The position numbers and the translations under genes are program-made. Below, in pieces: positions 1-9,894 of a stretch of 64,000 nucleotides of DNA. The DNA comes from Vitellaria paradoxa (Eukaryota; Streptophyta; Magnoliopsida; Ericales; Sapotaceae): the NCBI GenBank assembly GCA_019916065.1, contig CM034238.1, positions 40,267,375-40,331,374 on the forward strand. The letters run 5' to 3'. The notes under the pieces were generated by a model. That model searched no databases. It saw nothing but the letters and a program-made list of their open reading frames with translations, and had not been told where the DNA came from. Each line of letters opens with the position of its first letter. Position 1 is the first letter of the stretch.

Positions 1-1272
1 AACCCGACTCAGAAAATGTGGAGGGGCAGATGGGAGGAGTCAGTCACGGGTCGAGTCGAGCCCGACTAAGCCTCGGTCAAGGGGCTAGTCGGGCCTAACC
101 CGACCTATTTACACAACTAATTCTGGTAAATTGTGCTTTTATTTTTTATTCGATTTAAAAAAATAAATAGTGCTTGTTGTCTCTTTATATGGAATGGTCA
201 TTTGTTAAGTGGCTATGGCTACTCATATACCTGTTTTTTCTGTGGTACGCTTGTTTAGGTGCATCTTAACTTGTTTACCTTTCTCATACCTACCCTTATC
301 CTAAAAGTCATATCGGTTACTTTCAGAACTTTTAGACTTTGCCATTGATAGATTCTATTTTTAGTAAGTAGATCGAGCAAATTCTTGGGAGAGGTGGACG
401 CCAAAGGTTAGGCCCTTATGAGTTGTGATTTTCACTGTAGAAATATGCCGTCAAAAGAATTGCTCTCTTGTTTAATTTTAGATGCAATCATACAAATGAG
501 GAGATAAGTGATGAATTGGAGAAGCAGGAATTTCAATTTTGGATATGGGTATTGAGAACTAAAAATCAAGAAACTACCTGGTTTAATTAGTGTAGTAGTT
601 TTTGATGATTCTGACCTCAATCAGAGAAGAGTACAAGAGAGGAAAGCTTTGCATAATAAGGCATGATTTGGGCTTTGAATTGGCACTCCTGGCATGTCAG
701 TTCCAGCTTTCTAATATAGCTGACTATAGTTGCATGCCAATTGAAAGGATACACTTCAGTAAAATGGCTGCAGGTTAAGCTCTCTCAATACCTTTGTATG
801 TTGTAATTACAATCTGTTTATTTTGTCTTTAACTTCAAGTAGGCTTTATTGCATTGTGGAAATTTATTAGCTATGAAGGGCAATGAGCCATTATTAATCT
901 TACGACTTAACAGCTTTTAATTTTATGCAATCCAGTTAGGGTTTTCACTTCAGCCATGCTAATTTAATTTTTAACACAGATTAGGAACTAGAAATAGAAA
1001 TGTTTTTTAGTTATTGACTTCCTTCTTATGAATATAGACATCAAGCATCTAGGCAAAAGGGGAAAAAAAGGAAAATCAAAAGAAAAAAAACTTCTGAGAA
1101 TAGTGAACTTCGTCTAGCAGAAAAACCTATAGAGTATTGTGGCCTAGCAAGATGGTAATACGAACTTGCATTGTTCCATTTCATGAATACGTAATTATTG
1201 GTTGATTCATTGTTCTTCGTAGTACATGCTTAATATGGTTTGTTTATTGTTGTTGTAATTCCAAACTCTTAG
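1..1272. other. Stretch without a recognised gene
   Basis: AT-rich DNA with scattered stops in all frames. The first 110 bases are distinctly GC-richer and carry repeated short GTCGAG/CCCGAC words, which looks like the edge of a repeat. I looked for the upstream DUF21 exons of the CNNM-like fragment that begins at 1273 and did not find any here. Confidence 0.4.
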
Positions 1273-1851
1273 GGAAAGAATTTATTGACCAACCATCTAG
1301 AAGACGAAGTACCAGTAAAGAATGTCACTGTTCGTAAAATTCCAAGATATCTTTTTGCCCCCATTATTTTCTTTTTTTTATCAGAAGATAGTGTCTAAAG
1401 ATTCAAAGACATTAAACATTCTACGTAGTATTATAACTTGAATATTAATATGTTCTTAGAATGATTACAAATTCAAGCACTTGAACTCTGGTTTTTTTTC
1501 TTACTTTTGTTGTATTGTTGTTGTTTATTCACATGTTCTTTAGGCATAAAATTACCAATTTGTTTCTTGTTTAAGTTGATGCCCACTACCTGACTGCAGC
1601 TATATATTACTGCTTCTGAAAATGTGATAGCAGCAGATTTTGTTTGCTTTGCTAGTTCTTGTAAAAAATCAGAATTGTTAGTTTGAAATGAGTGTAGGTC
1701 AGGAAACTACCTGACTGCAGCTATTATTTAGTTCTGACAGGGTTATATTGGCAACTATTATGTGCTAGTTCTTGTCCAACAGAAATAACTGTTAGTTTGA
1801 TATGCTTGCAGGTCAAGAAAATGACAAAAATTTCTTATGCTCTTTTATTCC

Positions 1852-1877
1852 CTCTCTCTCTCTCTCTCTCTCTCTCT
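1852..1877. repeat. (CT)n microsatellite
   Basis: About 13 CT units inside the intron of the CNNM fragment. The homologous position in the second duplication arm (12415-12446) holds a longer CT run, so the repeat predates the duplication and has changed length since. Confidence 0.85.
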
Positions 1878-2448
1878 TTTCTCTGACATGCTGCCCCTAT
1901 CATTACTGTTACACAAGATAACTGTGAAAGAATTAAGAGAAACGAAAAGTGCCATAAATCCAGTGCTTTATCTGCAACATAGTTATAGACAAATAGAAGG
2001 TTTATATGCAATGAAAAGAGTAATAAATCTTTAACTTGTGGCATTGGTGTTGCTTGTGAACTGGAGTGATCTCATGATATATTTTTATTTTTAATTTTTT
2101 CCTTGCTTCTGTATCTATGTCCAAAGGATGCTTTAAGATGCAAACAAAATGCAATGTGTGAGGTTCTGGTAAATTATTGATGGTGATTGTATCATCTTTG
2201 GCCACTTGTTATTTCTGAAATACAATAGGAAAATCTCTGATGCCCTAGTATGACTTGTAGACTCATATTACTTGTTTTTATGTCCCAAGGGTTCAAGAAA
2301 CTCTGCCACTATATGACATCTTGAATGAGTTTCAAAAAGGTCATAGTCACTTGGTTGTCATTATAAGATACTACAGCAAGCTGGTGGAGCAGCCTACTAA
2401 CAAGAGCCCTGCTGATGGTAGGCTCCATTTCATGCTTTTAAACTTTGG

Positions 2449-3150
2449 CAATGTTTGGGGGAATTGGATTAATTATCCATGGGCTCCACCTTGTCAGATG
2501 TGTTTGACTGCTCAAAATAATTCAGGCATAAAGTTTAGAGTGGACTATTTATCTCTCGAAATGGGGGATACACAATACCATTGGGCTATGTTTGTTTTGA
2601 GGGATTGGATGATGAGATATAAGTAATACCATAGGATAATATATGAGATTAGATATAATATGAGATTAATTTTTTACGTGGAATTATTTTTTTAGTGTTT
2701 GGTTGGTGAGATATAAAGTGGGACAAAGATGTGATTTGACATGAAGTGTGACAAGAAATAATTTTGAACTTTTACATTTTGGCGAGAAACAAACCAGATG
2801 TGGGGTATAAGTAATACCATATCCCCCATAGTATTACTTATCCCTTATTTTGGGAGATATGAAATCTAATGCGGAGTTGTAATACTACAAGCAAACACAA
2901 AACTAAAATCAACTTAGTAAAAAATGATAGATTGCTTATCCAATCCCCCCAATTTTATCCCTGCAAACAAACATTGTCTTGAGGGAGATATTGTATGTTC
3001 TTGTGTGTAGATTAGTTTCCTAACTACCAATATTCAAATATCTCATTTTTCACCAACTAAACACTAGAGAAAGTAATCACATAAAAAGTTAATAACATGT
3101 TGTATTTAATCCCGTAATATTACTTATCCCAATTATCCTATTCCCTAATC
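2449..3150. repeat. Intronic repeat block with imperfect inverted repeats
   Basis: Between two CNNM exon pieces. Words such as GATATAAGTAATACC (about 2610) recur in the same and opposite orientation (about 2810, 2840, 3110). The stretch near 2589-2630 resembles the reverse complement of 2935-2981. This suggests one or two old MITEs, but ends and target duplications are not clear. Confidence 0.3.
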
Positions 3151-3158
3151 AAGCTTAG

Positions 3159-3272
3159 CCTTTATGTATAATGAGTTAAAATCTCTCTCTCTCTGTCGCT
3201 CACAACAATGCCTTTATGTATAATGAGTTAAAATCTCTCTCTCTCTCTCTCTCTCTCTCGTTCACAACAATG
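3159..3272 (+). repeat. Two-copy tandem repeat with CT tract, at the 5' edge of a CNNM exon
   Basis: Two units, 3159-3210 and 3211-3272. Each starts CCTTTATGTATAATGAGTTA, continues with a CT run and ends CACAACAATG. They differ mainly in CT-run length. The repeat abuts the exon beginning at 3270, where the splice acceptor would be expected. Confidence 0.8.
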
Positions 3273-4098
3273 GATGTGAAGGTAGACATTGATGGTGAAA
3301 AGCCCCCTCAAGAGAAGGTTTTAAAGACTAAAAGATCACTCCAGAAATGGAAGAGTTTTCCCAACAGCGCAAATAATTCTTACAGGGGCACCTCTAAGAG
3401 CAAGAAGTGGACAAAGGACATGTACTCAGACGTTCTGCAGATAGACGGAAGACCACTTCCCAAGCTTCCTAAAGAACAGGAAGCTATTGGCATAATAACA
3501 ATGGACGATGTCATTGAAGAGCTTTTACAGGTAATAAATTCAACAACTCTCGGCAGTTTCATTATTATATATACGTATGGGGTGTTTGATTCAGCAAATT
3601 CCATAAAAAAAAAAAATTACCAAAAGTTATTAATTTCTTTCAATTAAATTTTATTATATATCAATTTTACATCATATTTTGTATTTATATATATATATAT
3701 ATATATTTTAGCTATCCAAACGCCCCTATTCGTATTTTGCTATTTTTGGTTAATTGTTGGGTATGCTGACATCAACCTTCCACCCTGCAGGAGGAGATCT
3801 TTGATGAGACGGATCACCATTTTGAGGATTTGTAATGATGGGTTCTGTTTGAAACCACTTGTAAAAAATAAAAAAAAAATAATGATGAAAAATTTGTTGT
3901 GTTTGCTTTGAGAGTTGGGCTATTCCGTAGCGAAGAGGAGTTTTGTGAGTCGGTTCTCAGTGGAGATATATGTAAACGAATTTGTCAAATTAAGTTCCGG
4001 AAGTGGGGTGTCAGGTGTGTTGTGGTATTTGAGTTTAGTACTTCCTCTGTGAGTCTTCCCGAATTGGAGGTAATTTGGGGCTCATATATTAATTTTTA

Positions 4099-5537
4099 GT
4101 GTTAATTATAAAAATATCTATCAAACTATTTTTTTTTTTTTATATCATTCTCAAACTATTAAACGCATTTATTTCATCCTCAAACTATCTAATTTCATTC
4201 TATTTGGTCCAAACAGTAACTCAATCCGTTAACTTTAACGGATTCAAACCAAATAGAATAAAATTGGATAGTTTAAGAATATAATAGGGGTAAGTTTGGT
4301 TTGCAAACAAACTCCAAAAATTTTTATAAATCTCTGTTAACTTTATATCACATCAACTTTTTTCTCTCATTGCACGCATTACGAACTCTTAATTTATCTC
4401 ACTTTATCTCACTCCAAACTCACCGTAAGTACGTTGGATAGTTTGGGGATGAAATAAAAAAAAAAAAATAGTTTGAGAGATATTTTCATAAAAAATTCTT
4501 TTTTTTATAAATATTTTTTTAATTTTAATACTTTATTCATTTTTTTAATCATAACTTTGATAATAATTTATTTTATTAGATTATAATTATGTTTTAATAA
4601 AAAATAATTACATATTAAAATAACTTATTTTAGTAAAATTAAAATTAAGGATAATTACATATTAAAATAATTTATTTAATAAATTAATATTACTATTAAA
4701 ATAATATTTTATTATTGAAATAATTAAATTAAAATTTTTTAATAAGTAATAATTACCTCTAAAAATTTTTTTTTACTAAAATATTTTTATTACATTGAAT
4801 TAATTTTAATAAATAAAATAATAATTTATTATTCACTTATGTTATTTGTTAATCTACTTTATTAAAGTTAATTATTATTAAAAAATAATATATAATATTA
4901 AATTAACTAGTTTAAATATATTTTATTAAATTTAGTTAAATTTATAAAAAATTAATAAAATTAAATATTTTATTAAAATAAAATTAGTTATCGTAAACAA
5001 AATTATTCCACCAGACATTTTTTATTTTTATTTTGGAGAAAAAATAATAAACAAACTTTTGATTGAAGATAAATGAAAAAAATCATAAATGTTAATTGTC
5101 CTTAATTTTAATTTTACTAAAATAAGTTATTTTAATATGTAATTATTTTTTATTAAAACATAATTATAATCTAATAAAATAAATCATTTTAATAATAAAT
5201 TATTATCAAAGTTATGATTCAAAAAAATGAATAAAGTATTAAAATTAAAAAAATATTTATAAAAGAAAGAGTTTTTTTATGAAAATATTCCTCAAACTAT
5301 CCCTCTTTTTTTTATTTCATCCCCAAACTATCCAACGTACTTATTATATCCTTAAACTATTCAATTTCGTTTTATTTGGTCCGAATCCGTTAAAGTTAAC
5401 GGATGTAGTTAGTATTTGGACCAAATATAACGAAATTAGACAGTTTGAGGATGAAATAGATGCGTTTAATAGTTTGAGAACGATATAATAAAAAAAAAAA
5501 AGAGGGATAGTTTGAAGGATATTTTCATAATTAACTC
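4099..5537. mobile_element. Mutator-like foldback element (long-TIR MITE), 1.44 kb
   Basis: The element is a long inverted repeat. Its left end starts GTGTTAATTATAAAAATATC and the reverse complement of its right end starts GAGTTAATTATGAAAATATC. The arms stay complementary for hundreds of bases, through repeated CTCAAACTAT words and an AT-rich core. It is flanked by a perfect 9-bp duplication, TAATTTTTA, at 4090-4098 and 5538-5546. A 9-bp duplication with long TIRs is the hallmark of Mutator-type elements. There is no transposase ORF, so it is non-autonomous. A Tourist-like MITE (4288-4425) is inserted in the left arm only. Confidence 0.8.
4288..4425. mobile_element. Tourist-like MITE nested in the foldback element
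   Basis: Ends GGGTAAGTTTGG and CCAAACTCACCG are near-perfect inverted repeats. The right arm of the host element (about 5330-5350) lacks this segment, which shows the pre-insertion state. The interior (ATCTCTGTTAACTTTATATC and repeated TTATCTCACTTTATCTCA) is shared with copies near 40.6 and 48.6 kb. Confidence 0.7.
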
Positions 5538-5555
5538 TAATTTTTATTATGAATG

Positions 5556-5770
5556 TTTTCAAACCTCGCATAGGAGAGATGAGAAGCCACCAAAGGTCTC
5601 CACCATTATGGAGTGATTTTAAAGGGAACCTCTGTGCGTGTAAGAGATTCCAACGTCGATGGCACAGTTGTTGAAGTTGTTTGTGGTCTTAATTAGCTCT
5701 TCTGCTAAGAAGCTGCAGATGGTATCGCATTTTCCACTGCAGGAAAGAAACAAGAAGCTCCTCTAGTAAC
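5556..5770 (-). pseudogene. ZRK-like kinase N-lobe fragment
   Basis: Near-identical to 15044-15230, whose minus-strand reading contains LSAEELIKAANIFNN, the segment just before the kinase domain in ZRK proteins. Only the N-terminal piece remains and it has in-frame breaks. It begins just after the right target duplication of the foldback element. Confidence 0.55.
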
Positions 5771-7224
5771 AATCCTCCATTTCTTAAGAAGCACAATGAT
5801 CTTTCTTCTCCTTCTTATTCTATGATGATAGTGAACTCTTCTCTTTTGGTTTCACTTCTTTGATTAGTCTTTCTTCCAATATTTTGCTCCCTCTTCCCCA
5901 CATGTATTACCCTGTCCCATCAAGAAACCTTCTTTGCTTGCAAACCTGGCCGTGTTTATAATTTACAGAACAACATTATACAAAGCAAAAGGGTTGACTA
6001 CTTATTGGAAAGCTAAAACCTATCAAATATACGAGGGAGAGGGGAAAAAAAAAAAAAAAAAGCGGAAAAAAGTGATGTAACATAGCACTTGTGCTTATAA
6101 TATATCAATAACTTTTTTTTTTTTTTGTAATTATATAATATATCAATAACTTATTGTGTAAGTTTGGAATTTATATACACAACTTAGGAGTCTCAGAAGA
6201 CTAATGCTCTGTCATGGTTTGCTCCACAACCTCTGAAATTCATGCACGAGCACTTGAAACTGAAAGCATATGTCGAATGCCTCCTTGATTGACGCTGCAC
6301 ATCAAGTCTTGACTACATTGTTGCGCTTCTGATGCTCTTGATTTTCTGGTAGCTTTTTTTGTCTCATATGACTCTTTTTTTTTTATCAAAATTTAATTTA
6401 TCTTTAAAAGTTATAACTTTTAAACGTGTTAATTACATTTAAAAAAAAAATTGAAAACTTCTTACCTCTTTGAGCAAAAGCCATCCACTTGGATAAAACA
6501 GTAATGAAAATTTTAATTTTTTTTTTCCACCAATTTTCCAAATGAATGTGAATTTTTCTTTTCTTTTTTTGACCAATGTGATTGACACGCTTAAAAGTTA
6601 AAATTAAAAAAAAAAAAAAAACTTAAATTTTGATAATTGAAAGTCATATAAGATGAAGGGAAAAAAATAAAAAAAAAAAGCCTACCCCAAAAAGCTTACC
6701 TTTTTTGAATCCCAACAAAGCCAAGGCTCAAATCCATTTGTTTTTTCCACTCCCTAGAATTCAGCAGGAGCGTAGGAGAGCTTTACCTCTTTGTTGTGCT
6801 ACTTTCTCTCTCTCTCTCTCTGTCAGAGACTACATTTTCTTAGCACTTGAGAGCTCTCAAATACACACATTCGGGAATTTCTTAGCAAATGGGAAATTTG
6901 GAGTCAGGACTCTCTCCCGTTCTATACGTGGTGCATGGCAACCACCCTTCATCTGCCCCCAGTGAGTGCAATTTCTTGCAGCCTTCTTACCTGAAGACTT
7001 TTCATACATCTGACAATGATAATTAATTTGGTTGGTTGTCTAGTTTGAAGCCATTTTCCACCTAATTACCAAAAAAAAAAAAAAAAAAAAGAACATTTTT
7101 CACCTCCTCATTTATGTATTCCTCCTGCTTTATAGTTATGCTTACGAGGATTAAAAGTTTCAACCTATTAACAGATGTATAAAAAGACCATATAAAAACA
7201 GAAGATTAAATGATAGATAAATGA

Positions 7225-8310
7225 CTATGGTTGACGTAATATTGAGGGGGAGGCGGACTTCTGTATGCGCCTGACTTCCTTCGCCACATCGATCATTTCT
7301 GGCCTAGATTCTCTGTCTCGTTCAACACACCTCAGGGCAAGTGCTGCCAAAGCTTGTAATTGCTGCTCTTGCTCAATTGCTCCTCCTTCCAGAATTCTGG
7401 GATCCACAACTTCATTAAACTGACCATTGTCTACATAGTCTTTGACGTAGTTATTCAAAAGCTGATCAGAATCACCACGTTGTCTGTCCACAGCTCTTTT
7501 TCCAGTCAAAAGTTCAAGAAGAATCATTCCAAAACCAAAAATATCAGACTTTTGGTTGAGAAATCCCGTTGCCATATACTCGGGGTCGATGTACCCCCAA
7601 GTCCCAAATATTGCATCTTCCACCAGCGTTTCGCCTGGAGGCATTGCTATAGAAAGTGAGAAATCCATCAATTTGGCGACACCAAATTTGTCGATGAGTA
7701 TGTCTAATGATTTCAAGTCCCTATGGATGATGGGTGTTGGAAACGCAGTGTGTAAGTAAATAACAACATTAGCAATGTCATACGCTATCTTTAGCCGACT
7801 CCTCCAAGTTAATGGTTCATCAATATCCATGTTGCCTCCTCTTTCGAACAAATAACTTGAAAGTTGAATACTTTCTGCATATTCACACACCAAAGCTGGA
7901 ACTTCAAGGCTTATACAGCAACCTAAAATCTTTACAACATTCTTGTGACTGCTCATAAGGGTCATGATCGCTAGGTCGCAGATAACTTGTAACTTCACGA
8001 TTCTGCCAATGGACTCAAATTTCTTAATGAAAATTGGGTGATTCTCTAAATAACCCTTATAAATTTTAAAGGAGCATGTATCAATGAGGACTCGATCAGA
8101 GCTAAATCCCTCTGTTGCTTGATGGAGCTCTTCAACGGAGAATCTACGTATGGGAGTATTATATCTTCCATTAGAAAAACCAATAAGCTCCTCCAATAAA
8201 AGGCTTCCATTTTCCAGGAATCTCTTTCCTTCATCTAAAGATTCTGCAGACACATTGATGTTGTTGTTCTTGTTCAAGATTGAAGATAATATTCCTCTTC
8301 CACACATCAT
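7225..8310 (-). CDS. ZRK/ZED1-like (pseudo)kinase, RLCK XII-2 type, copy A
   Basis: Single-exon ORF of 361 aa, the usual length for ZRK proteins, with no signal peptide or transmembrane segment. In Arabidopsis such proteins are adaptors that link the NLR receptor ZAR1 to kinases modified by pathogen effectors. That role here is by homology only. Visible features are: an N-terminal leader ending FSVEELHQATEGFS (57-70); no glycine-rich loop (FKIYKG at 81-86); the VAIK lysine present in IFIKK (93-97); HRD intact (196-198) but the catalytic-loop Asn replaced by Asp203 (HRDLKSLD); DFG changed to DFS (216-218); and a C-lobe with DPEYMATGFLNQKSDIFGFG (242-261). It is likely weak or inactive as a kinase. 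It sits in the left arm of the tandem duplication. A membrane-anchored receptor kinase is excluded by length and content. Confidence 0.88.
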   Translation of the reverse strand: MMCGRGILSSILNKNNNINVSAESLDEGKRFLENGSLLLEELIGFSNGRYNTPIRRFSVEELHQATEGFSSDRVLIDTCSFKIYKGYLENHPIFIKKFESIGRIVKLQVICDLAIMTLMSSHKNVVKILGCCISLEVPALVCEYAESIQLSSYLFERGGNMDIDEPLTWRSRLKIAYDIANVVIYLHTAFPTPIIHRDLKSLDILIDKFGVAKLMDFSLSIAMPPGETLVEDAIFGTWGYIDPEYMATGFLNQKSDIFGFGMILLELLTGKRAVDRQRGDSDQLLNNYVKDYVDNGQFNEVVDPRILEGGAIEQEQQLQALAALALRCVERDRESRPEMIDVAKEVRRIQKSASPSILRQP

Positions 8311-8734
8311 TTGAGCTTAGTTGTACCCACCTGCCAAGCAAATCATTCACAAAACTGCATAGCAAAGAGGGGCTATTTGCTTTAGAATCAGAATCAAAAG
8401 CTTATATTCACAAACAACTAGAAATTTACCACAAAAATAGCTATCATTAATCAAAATATAATAGCAATAGCTATAAAAAGAATTCAAGTTGAAGTTCAAA
8501 GATAACGATTCTGATAACTTTTTTCTTATCTGGATTGGAGAACAAAATCTAAACCAAGGCACGAACATTTACTCAAAACTTAGTTTGCCCCCTCAGTGTT
8601 TCATACATAGGCAAGGAGTACAGTCAAAACTACTCCAACTAATTAAGGGGCCATTTATCTTCTCGAAACAGAAGAGAAAAGCTTCACAATGAAACTCATA
8701 AATAAAAGAAAAAAAAATATGGAATCTCCCTTTT

Positions 8735-8822
8735 CTTTGTTATGCGACTGCATAGAATCTGGGAATGAAAATCATATTCTTTGTTTTGCAACTATGTAGA
8801 ATCTGGGAATGAAAATTTGATG
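8735..8822. repeat. Two-unit 44-bp tandem repeat upstream of kinase A
   Basis: Units 8735-8778 and 8779-8822 share the word AGAATCTGGGAATGAAAAT and differ at a few bases. The same two-unit repeat is kept at 17408-17495 upstream of kinase B, so it predates the duplication. It lies about 430-510 bases 5' of the kinase A start. Confidence 0.8.
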
Positions 8823-9189
8823 TTTTGTGCACTCCCTAAAATTAAGCTGCGTCTGGAAATTCAAACTGACCTTCACATGCAATTCTAAACTAGAAAATAA
8901 GAGACAAATTTACATGATTCGATAATTTACCAACATACAAGAACAGAGATATTTTGTATTTTACTCAGTATTAAATGTATCTACACAAATAAAACCCTAA
9001 ATCTAACTTCCAGAAATTTCCACCCAAAATTCCCTTATCATACCCTTTGAAAAATTTTAGTCCACTACAATCCGCTTACTCAGCTCCAGAATGATAAATA
9101 TGAGCCACCCACAAAACAAAACAAAACCCAACTCCATTTGTTGAGACGACACTAACTTATCCCTTCTCACTCTACATTCTTTCTCTAAG

Positions 9190-9210
9190 CCCCCCCCCCC
9201 CCCCCCAAAA
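9190..9210. repeat. C17-A4 homopolymer junction
   Basis: Seventeen C followed directly by four A. The equivalent place in the other duplication arm (17872-17884) has C11 followed by AA. Confidence 0.9.
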
Positions 9211-9464
9211 TTTTCTATTCACCGCCTCCTAGAAATAAAATTTTTACCCAATCGAAGTTAGGATTGGATCAATGACATCACTTGTGCCTTCCACAAATGA
9301 AAATCATTAGAAAATAAAATAAATTGATCACTTTTTTTGTTGAATTAAAAAAAAAAAAAGAAGAAAAAGAATATATATTTGTCAAAAAAAAATTTATTTG
9401 CCATGTGATTAAGCCTAAAAAAAAAGTTATAAGTAATTTCTTTTTCGCTTCACATCTTATTTTC

Positions 9465-9830
9465 CTAAACAAATTTATATTTTAAACATGTAGTGTTATG
9501 GATGGTCAAGATTGCATCGGATAAACCATTAAATACAACCATAAGCCTGCAAATTAATACACCAAAACTGGAAATCGGAACCCTTGGAAGAGAACTATGG
9601 ATGTCCTCAAATTCAGAAAGCCCTAATGCCTCATAAGCTACATGATCACCATCTATAAAATTACAAACCACATGCTGAGAGTCAAAATTGCTAGTCGCCC
9701 TAATTACACCCAGCAATGGAATATCAGATGGAATTAAAAGAGTTCCCACTTCTGAAAAAATGGCAACAAAATATATATGTATACATATATTGAACACAGA
9801 TGAGAGACGGAGAGAGGAACTTACAAGCAA
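9465..9830 (-). CDS. Short unrecognised ORF, copy A
   Basis: 121 codons on the minus strand. The second half (from about residue 33, VGTLLIPSDIPLLGVIRATS) is closely matched by 18143-18433 in the other arm. In both copies the conserved part is preceded by a pyrimidine tract and a CAG acceptor. A GTAAGTTCC donor lies about 75-80 bases further upstream on that strand, so the true model probably has an upstream exon and the ORF start may be artificial. I do not recognise the product, which contains GDHVAYEALGLSEFEDIHS. It lies head-to-tail upstream of kinase A. It could be the remnant of a larger gene carried by the duplication. Confidence 0.35.
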   Translation of the reverse strand: MLVSSSLRLSSVFNICIHIYFVAIFSEVGTLLIPSDIPLLGVIRATSNFDSQHVVCNFIDGDHVAYEALGLSEFEDIHSSLPRVPISSFGVLICRLMVVFNGLSDAILTIHNTTCLKYKFV

Positions 9831-9894
9831 AAGAGCGTAGTCTTTTTGCCTTTTTCCGGTGAGCTAGCGGGATTAGAGGACGTGAATATTTGAG

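Larger units (their letters stand above)
1273..3835 (+). pseudogene. CNNM-type DUF21/CBS-pair protein, 3' exons only (gene fragment)
   Basis: Four separated pieces read as the C-terminal half of a plant DUF21-CBS (CNNM/CorC-like, putative divalent-cation transport) protein. Piece 1273-1346 reads KNLLTNHLEDEVPVKNVTVR. Piece 2290-2417 reads TLPLYDILNEFQKGHSHLVV. Piece 3270-3530 contains KTKRSLQKWKSFPN and GIITMDDVIEELLQ. Piece 3791-3835 reads EEIFDETDHHFEDL and then stops. Donors are visible after 2417 (GGTAGGC) and 3530 (CAGGTAATA), and an acceptor before 3791 (CTGCAG). The DUF21 membrane domain and first CBS repeat are missing upstream. I see no in-phase AG acceptor just before 3270, where a CT-rich tandem repeat lies instead. 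The pieces keep frame, so a shortened transcript is possible, but it could not make a full transporter. The family call is strong; expression is unknown. Confidence 0.7.

Noticed and set aside
2321..2626. 101-codon ORF on the plus strand
   Set aside because: Only its first third is CNNM exon; the rest reads past the donor at 2418 into a repeat.
6705..6965. 86-codon plus-strand ORF
   Set aside because: Low-complexity Ser/Leu run from a CT tract, no homology recognised, and no counterpart frame in the other arm.
9276..9475. 64-codon minus-strand ORF rich in Phe and Lys
   Set aside because: It is the translation of T- and A-rich low-complexity DNA and is broken in the other duplication arm.
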